Source of the DNA: Myxococcales bacterium
GTDB lineage: Bacteria; Myxococcota; Polyangia; Fen-1088
Length of the DNA stretch: 18,162 nt
Reading direction: 5' to 3'
Assembly: GCA_003153875.1 (NCBI GenBank)
Contig: PMBY01000223.1
Location: forward strand, 1 to 18,162
Positions 1 to 6,524 of the stretch are shown here, piece by piece. The stretch's first letter is position 1. The number at the start of each line of letters is the position of its first letter. The notes under the pieces were generated by a model. It was not told the origin of the DNA. It ran no database searches and worked only from the letters and a program-made list of their open reading frames with translations. The position numbers and the translations under genes were made by a program.

Positions 1-890
1 CCGAGCACCAGATCTTCAATGCGCTTGATCCAGCCCACGATGCCCTGGAAGGGGGAATCGTGCAGGCTGACGACCGGAACCCCGCCGACCTGGCCCCATT
101 GCGCACGCAGCAGGGAGCAGTAGAGGAGGTCGGCCACCAAGTACACGGTAGCGGTGGTGTCGGCCAATGCTGCCAGAATCTCCCCAGTGCGCGCTTCTGC
201 CCGCAGCGGCAGGGCGACGTACACTGCGTCGAGCTTTCCTTCGTGGCAATCTCGAATGAGGTCGTCGAATCGGCCGATCACGGACCAGTGTGGGTGATTG
301 ATGAGGCCCTGTCTATCCTCAGCCCGGTCGTCATAGACGCCAGCCAGTTTGAGCCCGAGCCAGGGCATAGTTTCGAAAGCTTCGGTCAAGCGCTCTGTGT
401 CCTTGGTGCACCCCAGGATACCCACGCGCCGAATGTCGCGGCCTCGAATCCGAAGAATTCGCATGAAGGTGCGAGCCCCGATGCGCACCGCACAGAAAAT
501 CAACGGGGTGAAGGCGAACCATGCGAGCGACGCAATCCGCGAGTAGTGTGAAGCCGTCTTGGTGAAGAACCAGAATGTAAAGAGGGCCACTGGGACCGCC
601 AGCCATGCGATCAGGGCATCCCTGCTTTCCGCCAGAATGGTTCCCGTGCGCCAGGGACGGTAGAGCCCGCCCACCTCTGCCGCGAGGCCAAACACGAGTA
701 GAGCGATGACGGTGGTCGTCATTGTCCGTTCGCTCCAGGGTTCGGAATAGATGGCATGCGCGAGAGCCTGCGCGCCGATGATGATGAGAACATCGACAAG
801 TCGCTGCAGCCCCCCCACCCAGGATTCGCGCCTATGCAGCGGGCCCTCGTCGCTGCCATGAGTGTTACCGCCAGATCGGTTGTCTTCCAT
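1..890 (-). CDS. Undecaprenyl-phosphate sugar phosphotransferase (WcaJ-type), N-terminal part, runs off window
   Basis: The reading frame is open from an ATG at 890 to the left edge, giving 296 codons with the C-terminus outside the window. Four hydrophobic segments are visible at about residues 27-44, 56-75, 92-108 and 125-142. A Rossmann-like stretch (VGILGCTKDTERL) follows, matching the CoA-binding-like middle domain of polyprenyl glycosylphosphotransferases. The last visible residues, SLHDSPFQGIVGWIKRIED, match the family's junction into the catalytic bacterial sugar transferase domain, with its K-R-x-x-D motif. Family members move a hexose-1-phosphate from a nucleotide sugar to undecaprenyl phosphate at the inner membrane, starting exopolysaccharide synthesis. 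An internal ATG at 722 is in frame, but using it would lose the first membrane helix, so 890 is preferred. The sugar substrate cannot be told from this half. Confidence 0.9.
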   Translation of the reverse strand, partial: MEDNRSGGNTHGSDEGPLHRRESWVGGLQRLVDVLIIIGAQALAHAIYSEPWSERTMTTTVIALLVFGLAAEVGGLYRPWRTGTILAESRDALIAWLAVPVALFTFWFFTKTASHYSRIASLAWFAFTPLIFCAVRIGARTFMRILRIRGRDIRRVGILGCTKDTERLTEAFETMPWLGLKLAGVYDDRAEDRQGLINHPHWSVIGRFDDLIRDCHEGKLDAVYVALPLRAEARTGEILAALADTTATVYLVADLLYCSLLRAQWGQVGGVPVVSLHDSPFQGIVGWIKRIEDLVL

Positions 891-1410
891 ACGGCAAGCT
901 CTAAGCAGGTATCGAGCCACTGGCGTTGGGCAGGCAACTTCGAGGACTTGCCGCGGTCATGTGCAGGAGCTTGCGCTGTACCTGCGCTCGACGGCTGAAG
1001 TGGGTCTCGAAGTGCGGTGGCTTGTAGGACGCCCGAACTACAGCAGGATCAGCAACCGCCCACTGCAAACGGTGCGCGATCTGTCGTATCCATACCAGGG
1101 CACGGCAAGGGTCTGGTCCTAGGATTATTGAGAACGAAAGAACTTAGCGGTGGTGCTCTCTTCCAATTCGGGTTTGCAGCCTATTGCGAATCCCGCAAAA
1201 ACCCGCCGCAAGTACCAAGTCTCGACAAGACTGATGCGTGGGCTCAGGCGAAGCGACGCGCGACAAAGGGGAACAGCAATGGTGTGCCTTCGTCAGCCCG
1301 CGGACGGCGAGCGCCCCTGTTTCCTACGCGTCGTCGTCGCACGGGCAGTGGCCGGCACGGTTTGGTGACAAAGGGGACTTTGGTGTCACCCATAGGTGAC
1401 AGGTAGAACA
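891..1410. other. Gene-poor stretch between the sugar transferase and the IS91 remnant
   Basis: No open frame here has a recognisable family, a convincing ribosome site or a start. It should contain the promoter of the minus-strand sugar transferase, but I could not identify clear -35/-10 boxes. The only obvious structure is the inverted repeat at 1364-1390. Confidence 0.5.
1364..1390. repeat. Imperfect inverted repeat with an extra half-copy
   Basis: The arms GGTGACAAAG and CTTTGGTGTCACC can pair around a short GGGA centre with a three-base bulge. A further GGTGACA lies at 1394-1400. The repeat is about 20 bases beyond the decayed 3' end of the IS91 transposase, so it may be a transposon end, a REP-like element or a terminator. 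No T-tract is present, so simple termination is less likely. Confidence 0.45.
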
Positions 1411-1929
1411 CTATCTGGTCGAGCACGTGATCACTCCGCGGCGCTGGAGGAAGCGGAGGATGCGCTTGCTGGCACGACCTACGATGGCCTCGATCTCTTG
1501 CTGCGAGGGCGCAGGCGCCGGGTGGAACATCTGGCCCCTGCCGTCTCCCCCTTCGGGGACCTCGGAACCACACCTGCCCCTGCCCACCCCGCGCGCTTTG
1601 CGCGCGCCCTCGCGGTCTGGCGCGTATATGCCGTCCAGGAAAATGGCGTGAATGTGCGGGTTAAGACGCAGGTCGCTGTTGGCGCGCTGGATGACTGTCA
1701 CGGCACCGGGCTCGCCGGCGGGCAAGCCGCGGTCAGTGTGGCGCCGCCGATACCATGAGGCCACGGTGTCTGTGAAGATGCGCACCACTTGCCCCAGCAA
1801 TTTCCCGTCGAAGGCGAGTGGGAAGCGCAGCGGGAACGGCAGAGTGAGCACAAATTGTCTGATGGGGACATTGGACAGGACGTGATCCACGAGATTCAAC
1901 GCCCCCTCGCTCATGCGTCTGCCGAGCAC
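1411..1929 (-). pseudogene. IS91-family HUH (Y2) transposase, truncated at both ends
   Basis: On the minus strand the frame reads GRRMSEGALNLVDHVLSN, then VRQ-like IRQFVLTLPFPLRF, then RLNPHIHAIFLDG, which are the order and spacing of IS91-type transposases. HIH is the metal-binding HUH motif. The upstream zinc-ribbon region (normally C-P-S-C before GRRM) is absent and is replaced by an unrelated segment containing LPTLAGGEATDATVL. Homology ends near RFLQRRGVIT, after which the frame quickly meets a stop, so the C-terminal third with the catalytic tyrosines is missing. The open frame extends to an ATG at 2178, but the part upstream of about 1929 has no resemblance to transposases. IS91 elements move by rolling-circle replication; this copy should be inactive. 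Confidence 0.85.
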
Positions 1930-1968
1930 AGTCGCATCGGTGGCCTCGCCTCCTGCAAGGGTTGGCAG
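1928..1968 (-). repeat. 41-bp dispersed coding segment, copy 1
   Basis: On the minus strand this encodes LPTLAGGEATDATV in the frame of the truncated IS91 transposase. It matches 5112-5152 at 36 of 41 bases. The differences fall at third codon positions and do not change the peptide. Confidence 0.75.
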
Positions 1969-2163
1969 GCCCCCACTTCCTGCCCTTCTAGGGCGGTCGG
2001 CCAAACAACGATCTGCAAGGCTGGAATCGCCGTGGCTCCTTGCGAATCGGCGATTCAGGGGCAAGAACCGGCGGTTCGCGGGACCATGCTCGAAGCAGGG
2101 CGTGGGCGGGGCTATCTCCTTGGGTAGGCAGCATCTTCGCTGCCAGCGAACCAAGGAGAACTC

Positions 2164-2643
2164 ATGAGAAAAGCCCACGCAATCATCATCGGCCTAGTCG
2201 CCTCATTGGCAAGTGCTGGTCAGCTTCACGCTGACCCCGACCGCGCTCTCGGTGTCTGGCAGGGTTCGGGAACGGTCTTCAGCAAGGACGGCCGCGAGGC
2301 AGCGGAGTTCACCATCGAGCTCACGCGCACGGCGGTCGATCAGCGCTCCACCGAGACCAAGGGCAATGTCGTGCTGACCACCGGAGCGGTGATCCCCATC
2401 TTCCAGCGAACCACCCAGTCGGAAGGTGGCGTCGGGTTTCGCTTGGAAAGCAACCGCGGCAAGGGCGGCGGGTACTGCCTGGGTGCGGGCTTGTGCACCA
2501 GCTACGAAGACGCCGGCAACGGACAAGCCTTCGCCACCACCCTGGTGCTCGACGGTCCTAGCAAGATGCGGCTGCTGGTGACCGAGCTCGACCATGGCCA
2601 GGCGGTCCGATTTATCCGTCAGACGCTCACCCGGAAGCCGTAG
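2164..2643 (+). CDS. Small exported protein of unknown function, first gene of a LytSR-type unit
   Basis: This 159-residue protein starts at an ATG preceded by a strong AAGGAG site at 2153-2158. The N-terminus is a classical signal peptide: positive MRKAH, a hydrophobic core to about residue 18, and a likely cleavage after LHA at residue 23. The mature part is about 136 residues, rich in beta-prone stretches, with two cysteines in GGYCLGAGLCTSY that could form a disulfide. The pattern, starting ALGVWQGSGTVFSKDG, resembles small lipocalin-like periplasmic proteins, but I recognise no specific family. The stop is nine bases before the kinase start, so it is probably co-transcribed with the kinase and regulator. 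A ligand-binding or signal-input role is possible but is inference from position. Confidence 0.8.
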   Translation: MRKAHAIIIGLVASLASAGQLHADPDRALGVWQGSGTVFSKDGREAAEFTIELTRTAVDQRSTETKGNVVLTTGAVIPIFQRTTQSEGGVGFRLESNRGKGGGYCLGAGLCTSYEDAGNGQAFATTLVLDGPSKMRLLVTELDHGQAVRFIRQTLTRKP

Positions 2644-2652
2644 ACTGGGTCC

Positions 2653-3726
2653 ATGGCACCGACACGCAGAAGGGGCATCCTCTCGCAATACCTGAGGGTG
2701 CTCCTTCTGTGGAATCCTCTGCTCTGCCTCTCCATCGTCGCGGTCTTTCAATCGGGCGGCCGGCCTTTTCGCATGGCCTACCTCTCGCTCCTGATTGCCA
2801 CCGTATCTGCGTCCGTCTCGTTTCTGGTCGTCGTACTCTGGCGCGCCGTTGAGCGCCGCATAGCCCGAGCCCGCCAACGATCCGTACGCCAACATGGGAC
2901 CGGTTGGTACTTTGCGCAAGCCCTCTGCGCGCTTCCGCTCGGACTGTTCCTGGCCTTCGAGGTAGCCGGCTTGCTGGTGCGGCTGGCCGGCGGTTTCTGG
3001 GAACGACCTGGCCTTCTTGCGTATCGGTCCGGCCTGTTCCTGGGAACCTTGATCGCTGGACTCTTCTTCTTGTGGAAGGACACCAGCGATGCTCACGAGG
3101 CCATGCGCCTTTCCGAGAACCAACGACTCCAGGCCCAACTCGCGGCACTCACTGCGCAGATGAACCCGCATCTCCTGTTCAACGCGCTCAACACGGTTGC
3201 GTCGCTCATTCCCACGGACCCAGCCACGGCGGAGCACACCCTGGTTCGCCTGGCCGAGCTGTACCGCGGCGTGCTGGCCTCGTCGCAGAAGCCCACGCAC
3301 ACCCTCGACGATGAGCTGGCTCTCTGTCAGGCCTACTTGGACGTCGAGCAGGCGCGTTTCGGCGACCGGCTGACCGCGATGATCAAGAGCACGGATGTCG
3401 ATCCCCGCAGCATCCAGGTGCCCGTGCTGGTCATACAGCCCCTGGTCGAAAACGCTGTCACCCACGGCCTCTCCCAGCGCGCGCCGGGAGGGAAGATCCA
3501 GATCACAGCGAGATCAAACGCGGACCAGCTCGAAATCTCGGTCGTCGACGACGGAATCGGCCTGGGAAACTCAAGACGAGCCGGGGCCGGCCTGTCGGTC
3601 GCGACCTGCAGAAAGCGCCTCGAGCTGGCCTACGGCGAGTCCGGCTCGCTCGACCTGCTGGCCGTCCCTTCGGGCGGAACCCAGGCCCTGGTGAAGTTGC
3701 CTTTGCGGCCCAGGCAGGAGAGCTAA
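2653..3726 (+). CDS. LytS/YehU-type membrane sensor histidine kinase
   Basis: This 357-residue protein has four hydrophobic segments at about residues 15-33, 41-63, 86-109 and 124-141, then a cytoplasmic kinase core. The His_kinase (PF06580) box is QMNPHLLFNALNT with His173 as the phosphate-accepting residue. The ATP-binding domain shows the N box PLVENAVTHG (Asn267) and the G box DDGIGLG (299-305), then GAGLSVATCRKRL. Kinases of this family sense envelope conditions and phosphorylate LytTR regulators, and the next gene is exactly that. No periplasmic sensor domain is evident, so the signal is probably perceived within the membrane helices or through a partner such as the upstream exported protein. 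The ribosome site is weak, which fits coupling to the preceding gene. Confidence 0.92.
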   Translation: MAPTRRRGILSQYLRVLLLWNPLLCLSIVAVFQSGGRPFRMAYLSLLIATVSASVSFLVVVLWRAVERRIARARQRSVRQHGTGWYFAQALCALPLGLFLAFEVAGLLVRLAGGFWERPGLLAYRSGLFLGTLIAGLFFLWKDTSDAHEAMRLSENQRLQAQLAALTAQMNPHLLFNALNTVASLIPTDPATAEHTLVRLAELYRGVLASSQKPTHTLDDELALCQAYLDVEQARFGDRLTAMIKSTDVDPRSIQVPVLVIQPLVENAVTHGLSQRAPGGKIQITARSNADQLEISVVDDGIGLGNSRRAGAGLSVATCRKRLELAYGESGSLDLLAVPSGGTQALVKLPLRPRQES

Positions 3727-3730
3727 CCCC

Positions 3731-4480
3731 ATGAAGACAAGATGCATGATCGTCGACGACGAAGCCCCAGCCCGGGCGCGCCTGGCGCGCATGCTGGCGC
3801 TGCACGACCAGGTGGAATTGGTCGGGGAGGCGGCCGACGGACAAACCGCCCTCGACGAGGTGCTACGCCTACAGCCCGACCTGATCTTTCTCGACATCGA
3901 GATGCCTCAGCTCGACGGCCTGGGGGTCGCGGCGGCACTCGGGTCCAGCGGCCCGGCCATCATCTTCGCCACCGCGTACGACGAGCATGCGGTGCGCGCT
4001 TTCGAGCTTTCTGCCGTCGACTATCTGGTCAAGCCCGTGAGCAAGGCGCGATTGGAGGTGGCCTTGAAGAAGGTGACCGCTCGCGGCGTTCCCTCGCCGG
4101 AGGGTCTGGTTCCGCTGTTGCAGGCCCTGGAATCCAACCGCACGTCGAGACGCATGGCCATCCGCTGCGGCGCGAAGTACCTGGTCTTCGATCCGTCGCG
4201 AGTGAGCGCCATCCTGGCACGTGATCACTACTCTGCCGTCCTGGTCGACGGGCATGAGCTGCTAGCCGATGATTCACTCGACGAGCTGACCCGACGTTTC
4301 GACCCGCAGCAATTCCTCCGCATTCACCGCAGCGCCATCATCAACGTCGCCTTCCTACGTGAGCTGGTGGGCGAGGGAGACCGGCACTATGTCGCCGTGT
4401 TGAACGATCCCGACGCAACCCGCGTGCCCGTGAGCCGAGACCGGCTGGCAACCCTCAAAGCAGTGCTCGGGATCGCCTGA
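3731..4480 (+). CDS. LytTR-family response regulator
   Basis: This 249-residue protein starts four bases after the kinase stop, with AGGAG at 3716-3720. The receiver domain spans about residues 1-120. Asp9 and Asp10 form the acidic pocket, Asp55 in LIFLDIEMP is the phosphate acceptor, Thr81 is the switch residue and Lys101 lies in DYLVKP. The LytTR DNA-binding domain covers about residues 140-247 and shows AIRCGAKYLVFDP, the FLRIHRSAIINVAFLREL core and a VPVSRDRL ending. Members bind pairs of short direct repeats and activate nearby promoters. It is the partner of the upstream kinase; the target genes are not evident here, and neither neighbouring intergenic region shows obvious paired repeats. 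Confidence 0.94.
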   Translation: MKTRCMIVDDEAPARARLARMLALHDQVELVGEAADGQTALDEVLRLQPDLIFLDIEMPQLDGLGVAAALGSSGPAIIFATAYDEHAVRAFELSAVDYLVKPVSKARLEVALKKVTARGVPSPEGLVPLLQALESNRTSRRMAIRCGAKYLVFDPSRVSAILARDHYSAVLVDGHELLADDSLDELTRRFDPQQFLRIHRSAIINVAFLRELVGEGDRHYVAVLNDPDATRVPVSRDRLATLKAVLGIA

Positions 4481-4484
4481 GGAA

Positions 4485-4500
4485 GCCCGGGAGCCCGGGC
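4485..4500 (+). terminator. Possible hairpin after the response regulator
   Basis: The sequence GCCCGGGAGCCCGGGC, starting four bases after the stop codon, can fold into a stem of six to seven GC pairs. There is no T-tract, so intrinsic termination is uncertain. Confidence 0.3.
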
Positions 4501-4888
4501 AGCGACTAGGAGCCGGCGTTTCACCTCGCTCCGGTTGCTCTCGGCTGTTCGCCGCAAAAACTCGGTACGAAGTGAGCATAGGCGCTTTAGGCGCCCCCCT
4601 TCCTTCACCGAATCGCGTCTGCAACAAACAATGTGCGTGGTGCCATCTCGCCAGGCTTGCTTGAAGCGCAGGGCGAGTCGACCGTCAGGCAGTTCTTGCA
4701 AACGGTCGCTGGCGATCGGCGGCCTGGCGGAATAGGCCATCTTGAAGCGAAGGGCATACGGTAGCGAGGGTACGTACTGTCGAGCAGGCACTTGGGGAAG
4801 AAGGTAGTCTACGCAGAAGTGCGCCTTGTGCGCGTGCCGTTGCCTCTACATTGAAGGGTTATCGGCAACGGGCTCCTTGCAGGTGCGT
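4500..4888 (-). pseudogene. IS91-family transposase with its catalytic core deleted
   Basis: On the minus strand the decayed zinc-ribbon (TCKEPVADNPSM, compare S-C-K-G-R-G-F-C-P-S-C) leads into AHFCVDYLLPQVPARQYV and PSLPYALRFKMAY, the typical N-terminal region. The frame then passes directly to SARPPIASDRLQELPDGR and RDGTTHIV, which belong near the C-terminus. About 200 residues between them, including the HUH motif, are missing while the frame is kept. After THIV a frameshift occurs, and the last part, about APMLTSYRVFAANS, continues in another frame. It is a different IS91 relative from the copy at 1411-1929. Both lie in the same orientation on either side of the exported protein and LytSR-type genes. 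Confidence 0.75.
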
Positions 4889-4909
4889 CGCCTCCGCAGA
4901 CCCACTCCC

Positions 4910-5380
4910 TCACGCATCCGGAAGCAACTTGCGCAATTGGCCGATGGCTTCACTGTGCAATTAGCACACGCGCGGCTCGCTCACTTTGAGTATGCCGGCG
5001 ATCTCGCGGTAGGTGAGATCTTCGATGTAATGCAATGACAGCACCGGGCGCAGGCGCTCGGGCAACTTCTCCACGGCTTCAGTGAGGCGGCGCACAGCCT
5101 CGGCACGCAGAACAGTCGCGTCGGTGGCCTCGCCGCCGGCCAGGGTGGGCAGAATGGAATCGAGCGGCAGGGGCGGCTCCAGCAAAGCGGCCATGTCACT
5201 CGCCTCTTCCACTTCCACGCCCAGACCGAGAACCACTGCTCCAGCTAGTTCATCCAGGAGCAGTGGACTGGCTCGGGCACCACTGGCGGCATTCCGACGA
5301 ACCTCTTCGCGTGCCCCTTGCGGACCCCGTGCAGCTTGCCGCTGACCATCAGGACGCTGCTCGGCCGCATGAACTATCAT
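4910..5380 (-). pseudogene. Sigma factor region 4 remnant (FliA/WhiG-like) with an internal stop
   Basis: The minus-strand frame contains RRLTEAVEKLPERLRPVLSL, then HYIEDLTYREIAGILKVSEPRVC, the region 4 helix-turn-helix of sigma-28 type factors, which recognises the -35 element. A TAA at 4961-4963 interrupts it. Reading through gives LHSEAIGQLRKLLPDA and a TGA at 4910-4912, which completes the normal family ending (V-C-Q-L/I-H). A single C-to-T change of a CAA glutamine codon therefore explains the stop. Upstream, a 15-residue segment is shared with the IS91 remnant, and before that is a frame (ASPLLLDELAGAVVLG) I cannot assign; sigma regions 2 and 3 are absent. It is most likely a dead gene. 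Confidence 0.75.
5112..5152 (-). repeat. 41-bp dispersed coding segment, copy 2
   Basis: This is the second copy of the segment at 1928-1968. On the minus strand it encodes the same LPTLAGGEATDATV peptide, here in frame with the sigma factor region 4 remnant and immediately before its LRAEAVRRL helix. Confidence 0.75.
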
Positions 5381-5514
5381 GAAGTAGCCAGCCTATGCCC
5401 GGCGCGCGCGCGATCGCCAGGCAGCACCCACAAGGCCGGCTCCTTGGCCGGAATCCCGTCGAGACCAGGCAAGCTCGGCGTCTTGCCTGACTGGGCTCGC
5501 CCTCCTGGCGGATC

Positions 5515-5683
5515 GAACCGGAGCACGGGCACACCCGCACAGCAGCCCACGAGGACTTTTCCGTCTGCGCTTTCGTCAGGTTGGTCGCCCGTCCCGACGG
5601 CAGATATGGCTACGGCGCTCCCTGGGAGGGCTGCACCGACGGGACTTTCACCCGTTAGAACGTCAGCTAGCATCGCTGCACCG
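5515..5683 (-). ncRNA. Structured RNA-like segment, HEARO/omega-RNA candidate (alternative: group II intron domain I)
   Basis: Read on the minus strand from 5683, the segment contains ACGGGTGAAAGTCCCGT (a 5-bp hairpin), then GGTGC..CCCT..AGGG..GCGCC as nested stems, then GTAGCC, CCTGACGAAAGCG and GGAAAAGTCCTCGTGGGCTG, and a CGGG-TGTG-CCCG hairpin. From memory this series resembles the HEARO RNAs that accompany IscB nucleases. GGGTGAAAGTCCC and GTAGCC also occur in domain I of bacterial class C group II introns, so that remains an alternative. No IscB-like RuvC/HNH frame, intron-encoded protein or domain V follows, so the element is an orphan or remnant. It abuts the 5' truncation of a transposase gene at about 5681. 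Confidence 0.5.
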
Positions 5684-5836
5684 TACTTTGCCTACTACCA
5701 CAGGTCACGGACTCACCTCTCTCTGGGCAAGGACGCGCCGGAGCCGAGAGCCGTCCAGCCGCCGAGCATGGGCCAGATAGTCGAGCTGCCCGAAGTCGGC
5801 GGCCTGCACCACCGCTACGAGCGCCGCGCGGCCTGA
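5681..5836 (+). pseudogene. C-terminus of an rve-type (IS3/IS481-like) transposase
   Basis: About 51 codons remain, reading PYFAYYHRSRTHLSLGKDAP and ending PEVGGLHHRYERRAA before a TGA. This is the characteristic tail of DDE integrase-core transposases common in deltaproteobacteria. Everything upstream of the tail, including the catalytic DDE residues, is missing and is replaced by the antisense RNA-like element. No start codon or terminal inverted repeat is identifiable. Confidence 0.85.
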
Positions 5837-5940
5837 CCGCGACCAGTCTCCGCCATTCCGACGCGACAGACACGGGCGGCCGAGATCTGCGCACGGGAAG
5901 AATGCATCCCCACTCGGACACAGATCGCGCGCCCGACGTG

Positions 5941-5964
5941 GGCGTGCTCGCGCGCGAGCACGCC
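5941..5964. repeat. 24-bp perfect palindrome
   Basis: The half-site GGCGTGCTCGCG is followed directly by its exact reverse complement. It can extrude as a cruciform or, as RNA, as a long hairpin without a proper loop. Its right end overlaps the start of the 71-bp dispersed repeat at 5960. The first 16 bases recur at 8821-8836 without the second arm. Confidence 0.8.
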
Positions 5965-6030
5965 GGAGGCATCACCTTCGGCCCAGAATCGGCCCCCGTC
6001 GGTGCCCGGATGTCAGGCTGGCGAAGGACA
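5960..6030. repeat. 71-bp dispersed repeat, copy A
   Basis: It matches 15424-15494 at about 65 of 71 bases, with a central GCATCACCTTCNGCCCAGAA and the right end GCTGGCGAAGGACA. The flanks differ completely. A shorter relative lies at 10635-10654. The repeat ends where the DDE transposase remnant begins. Confidence 0.8.
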
Positions 6031-6281
6031 ACCAGGAGAACATCGCCAAACGGCTGCTGGTGCACATTGCCGGTTACAACCTGGGTCTGCTCATGCGCAA
6101 GTGCTTCGGCGTTGGCAAACCGAGGTGTCTCCAGGGCCAGTCGGCCGCCCTTTGGGCTGCCTTGGTTACACTTTGGAACCTCCTGGCTTCGCTCATGCGG
6201 CTGCCAGGGCACGCCGACCGCGAGTATCAGCTCGCTCCCATCCAATCACCCGTCCCGTGGCTCGCTCACGCAGCCGCATGA
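6027..6281 (+). pseudogene. C-terminus of an IS1182/DDE_Tnp_1-like transposase
   Basis: The frame reads DNQENIAKRLLVHIAGYNLG, LLMRKCFGVGKPRCLQG and then QSAALWAAL before a degenerate tail and a TGA. ENI-KRLLVH-A-NLGLLMR-x-G-G-PR-LQG is the conserved C-terminal end of a transposase family frequent in myxobacteria. All upstream catalytic parts are missing; the homology begins exactly at the edge of the 71-bp repeat. No function is expected. Confidence 0.75.
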
Positions 6282-6344
6282 GCGAAGCCATTCACACCAC
6301 TAAAACCACGGGCTGCTAGGTGCATCTGGCCGCTTGTCGTTTCC

Positions 6345-6360
6345 GCTTGTCGCGACAAGC
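6345..6360. promoter_or_regulatory. 16-bp perfect palindrome upstream of the propeller gene
   Basis: GCTTGTCGCGACAAGC is a perfect dyad, and a direct copy of its left arm, CGCTTGTCG, lies at 6331-6339. A smaller dyad, GTCATCATGAC, is at 6423-6433. All lie within 200 bases upstream of the start at 6525, so an operator is possible. The CTTTTC following could also make it a weak terminator for the upstream region. Confidence 0.4.
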
Positions 6361-6524
6361 CTTTTCAACAAAGATTGCGCCATCAACCCAGCTCCACGGA
6401 CGGCCGCAGACAGAATAGCCAGGTCATCATGACATCGAGGAGCTTGACCGTGGACGAATCACCTCACGCGCACTCGCTATATCACCGCGTCCGATGAAAT
6501 CACCCACATAGACAAGGAGGCCCC

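Noticed and set aside
60..551. Plus-strand open frames across the left edge
   Set aside because: They are antisense to the sugar phosphotransferase, whose frame has clear family motifs and stays open from 890 to the edge.
1930..2178. N-terminal extension of the IS91 frame to an ATG at 2178
   Set aside because: It has no transposase resemblance, overlaps the start of the exported protein gene and lacks a ribosome site.
2203..3465. 420-codon minus-strand frame opposite the kinase gene
   Set aside because: The plus strand encodes an unmistakable signal-peptide protein and LytS kinase; the antisense frame is a by-product of GC-rich codon use.
5400..5515. Continuation of the RNA-like element further toward 5400
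   Set aside because: A stretch near 5370-5400 can be aligned by eye to group II intron domain I, but the intervening sequence does not fit, so I limited the element to the well-paired part.
6444..6483. TTGACC and TATATC as a promoter for the propeller gene
   Set aside because: The spacing is 28 bases, far from the usual 16-18.
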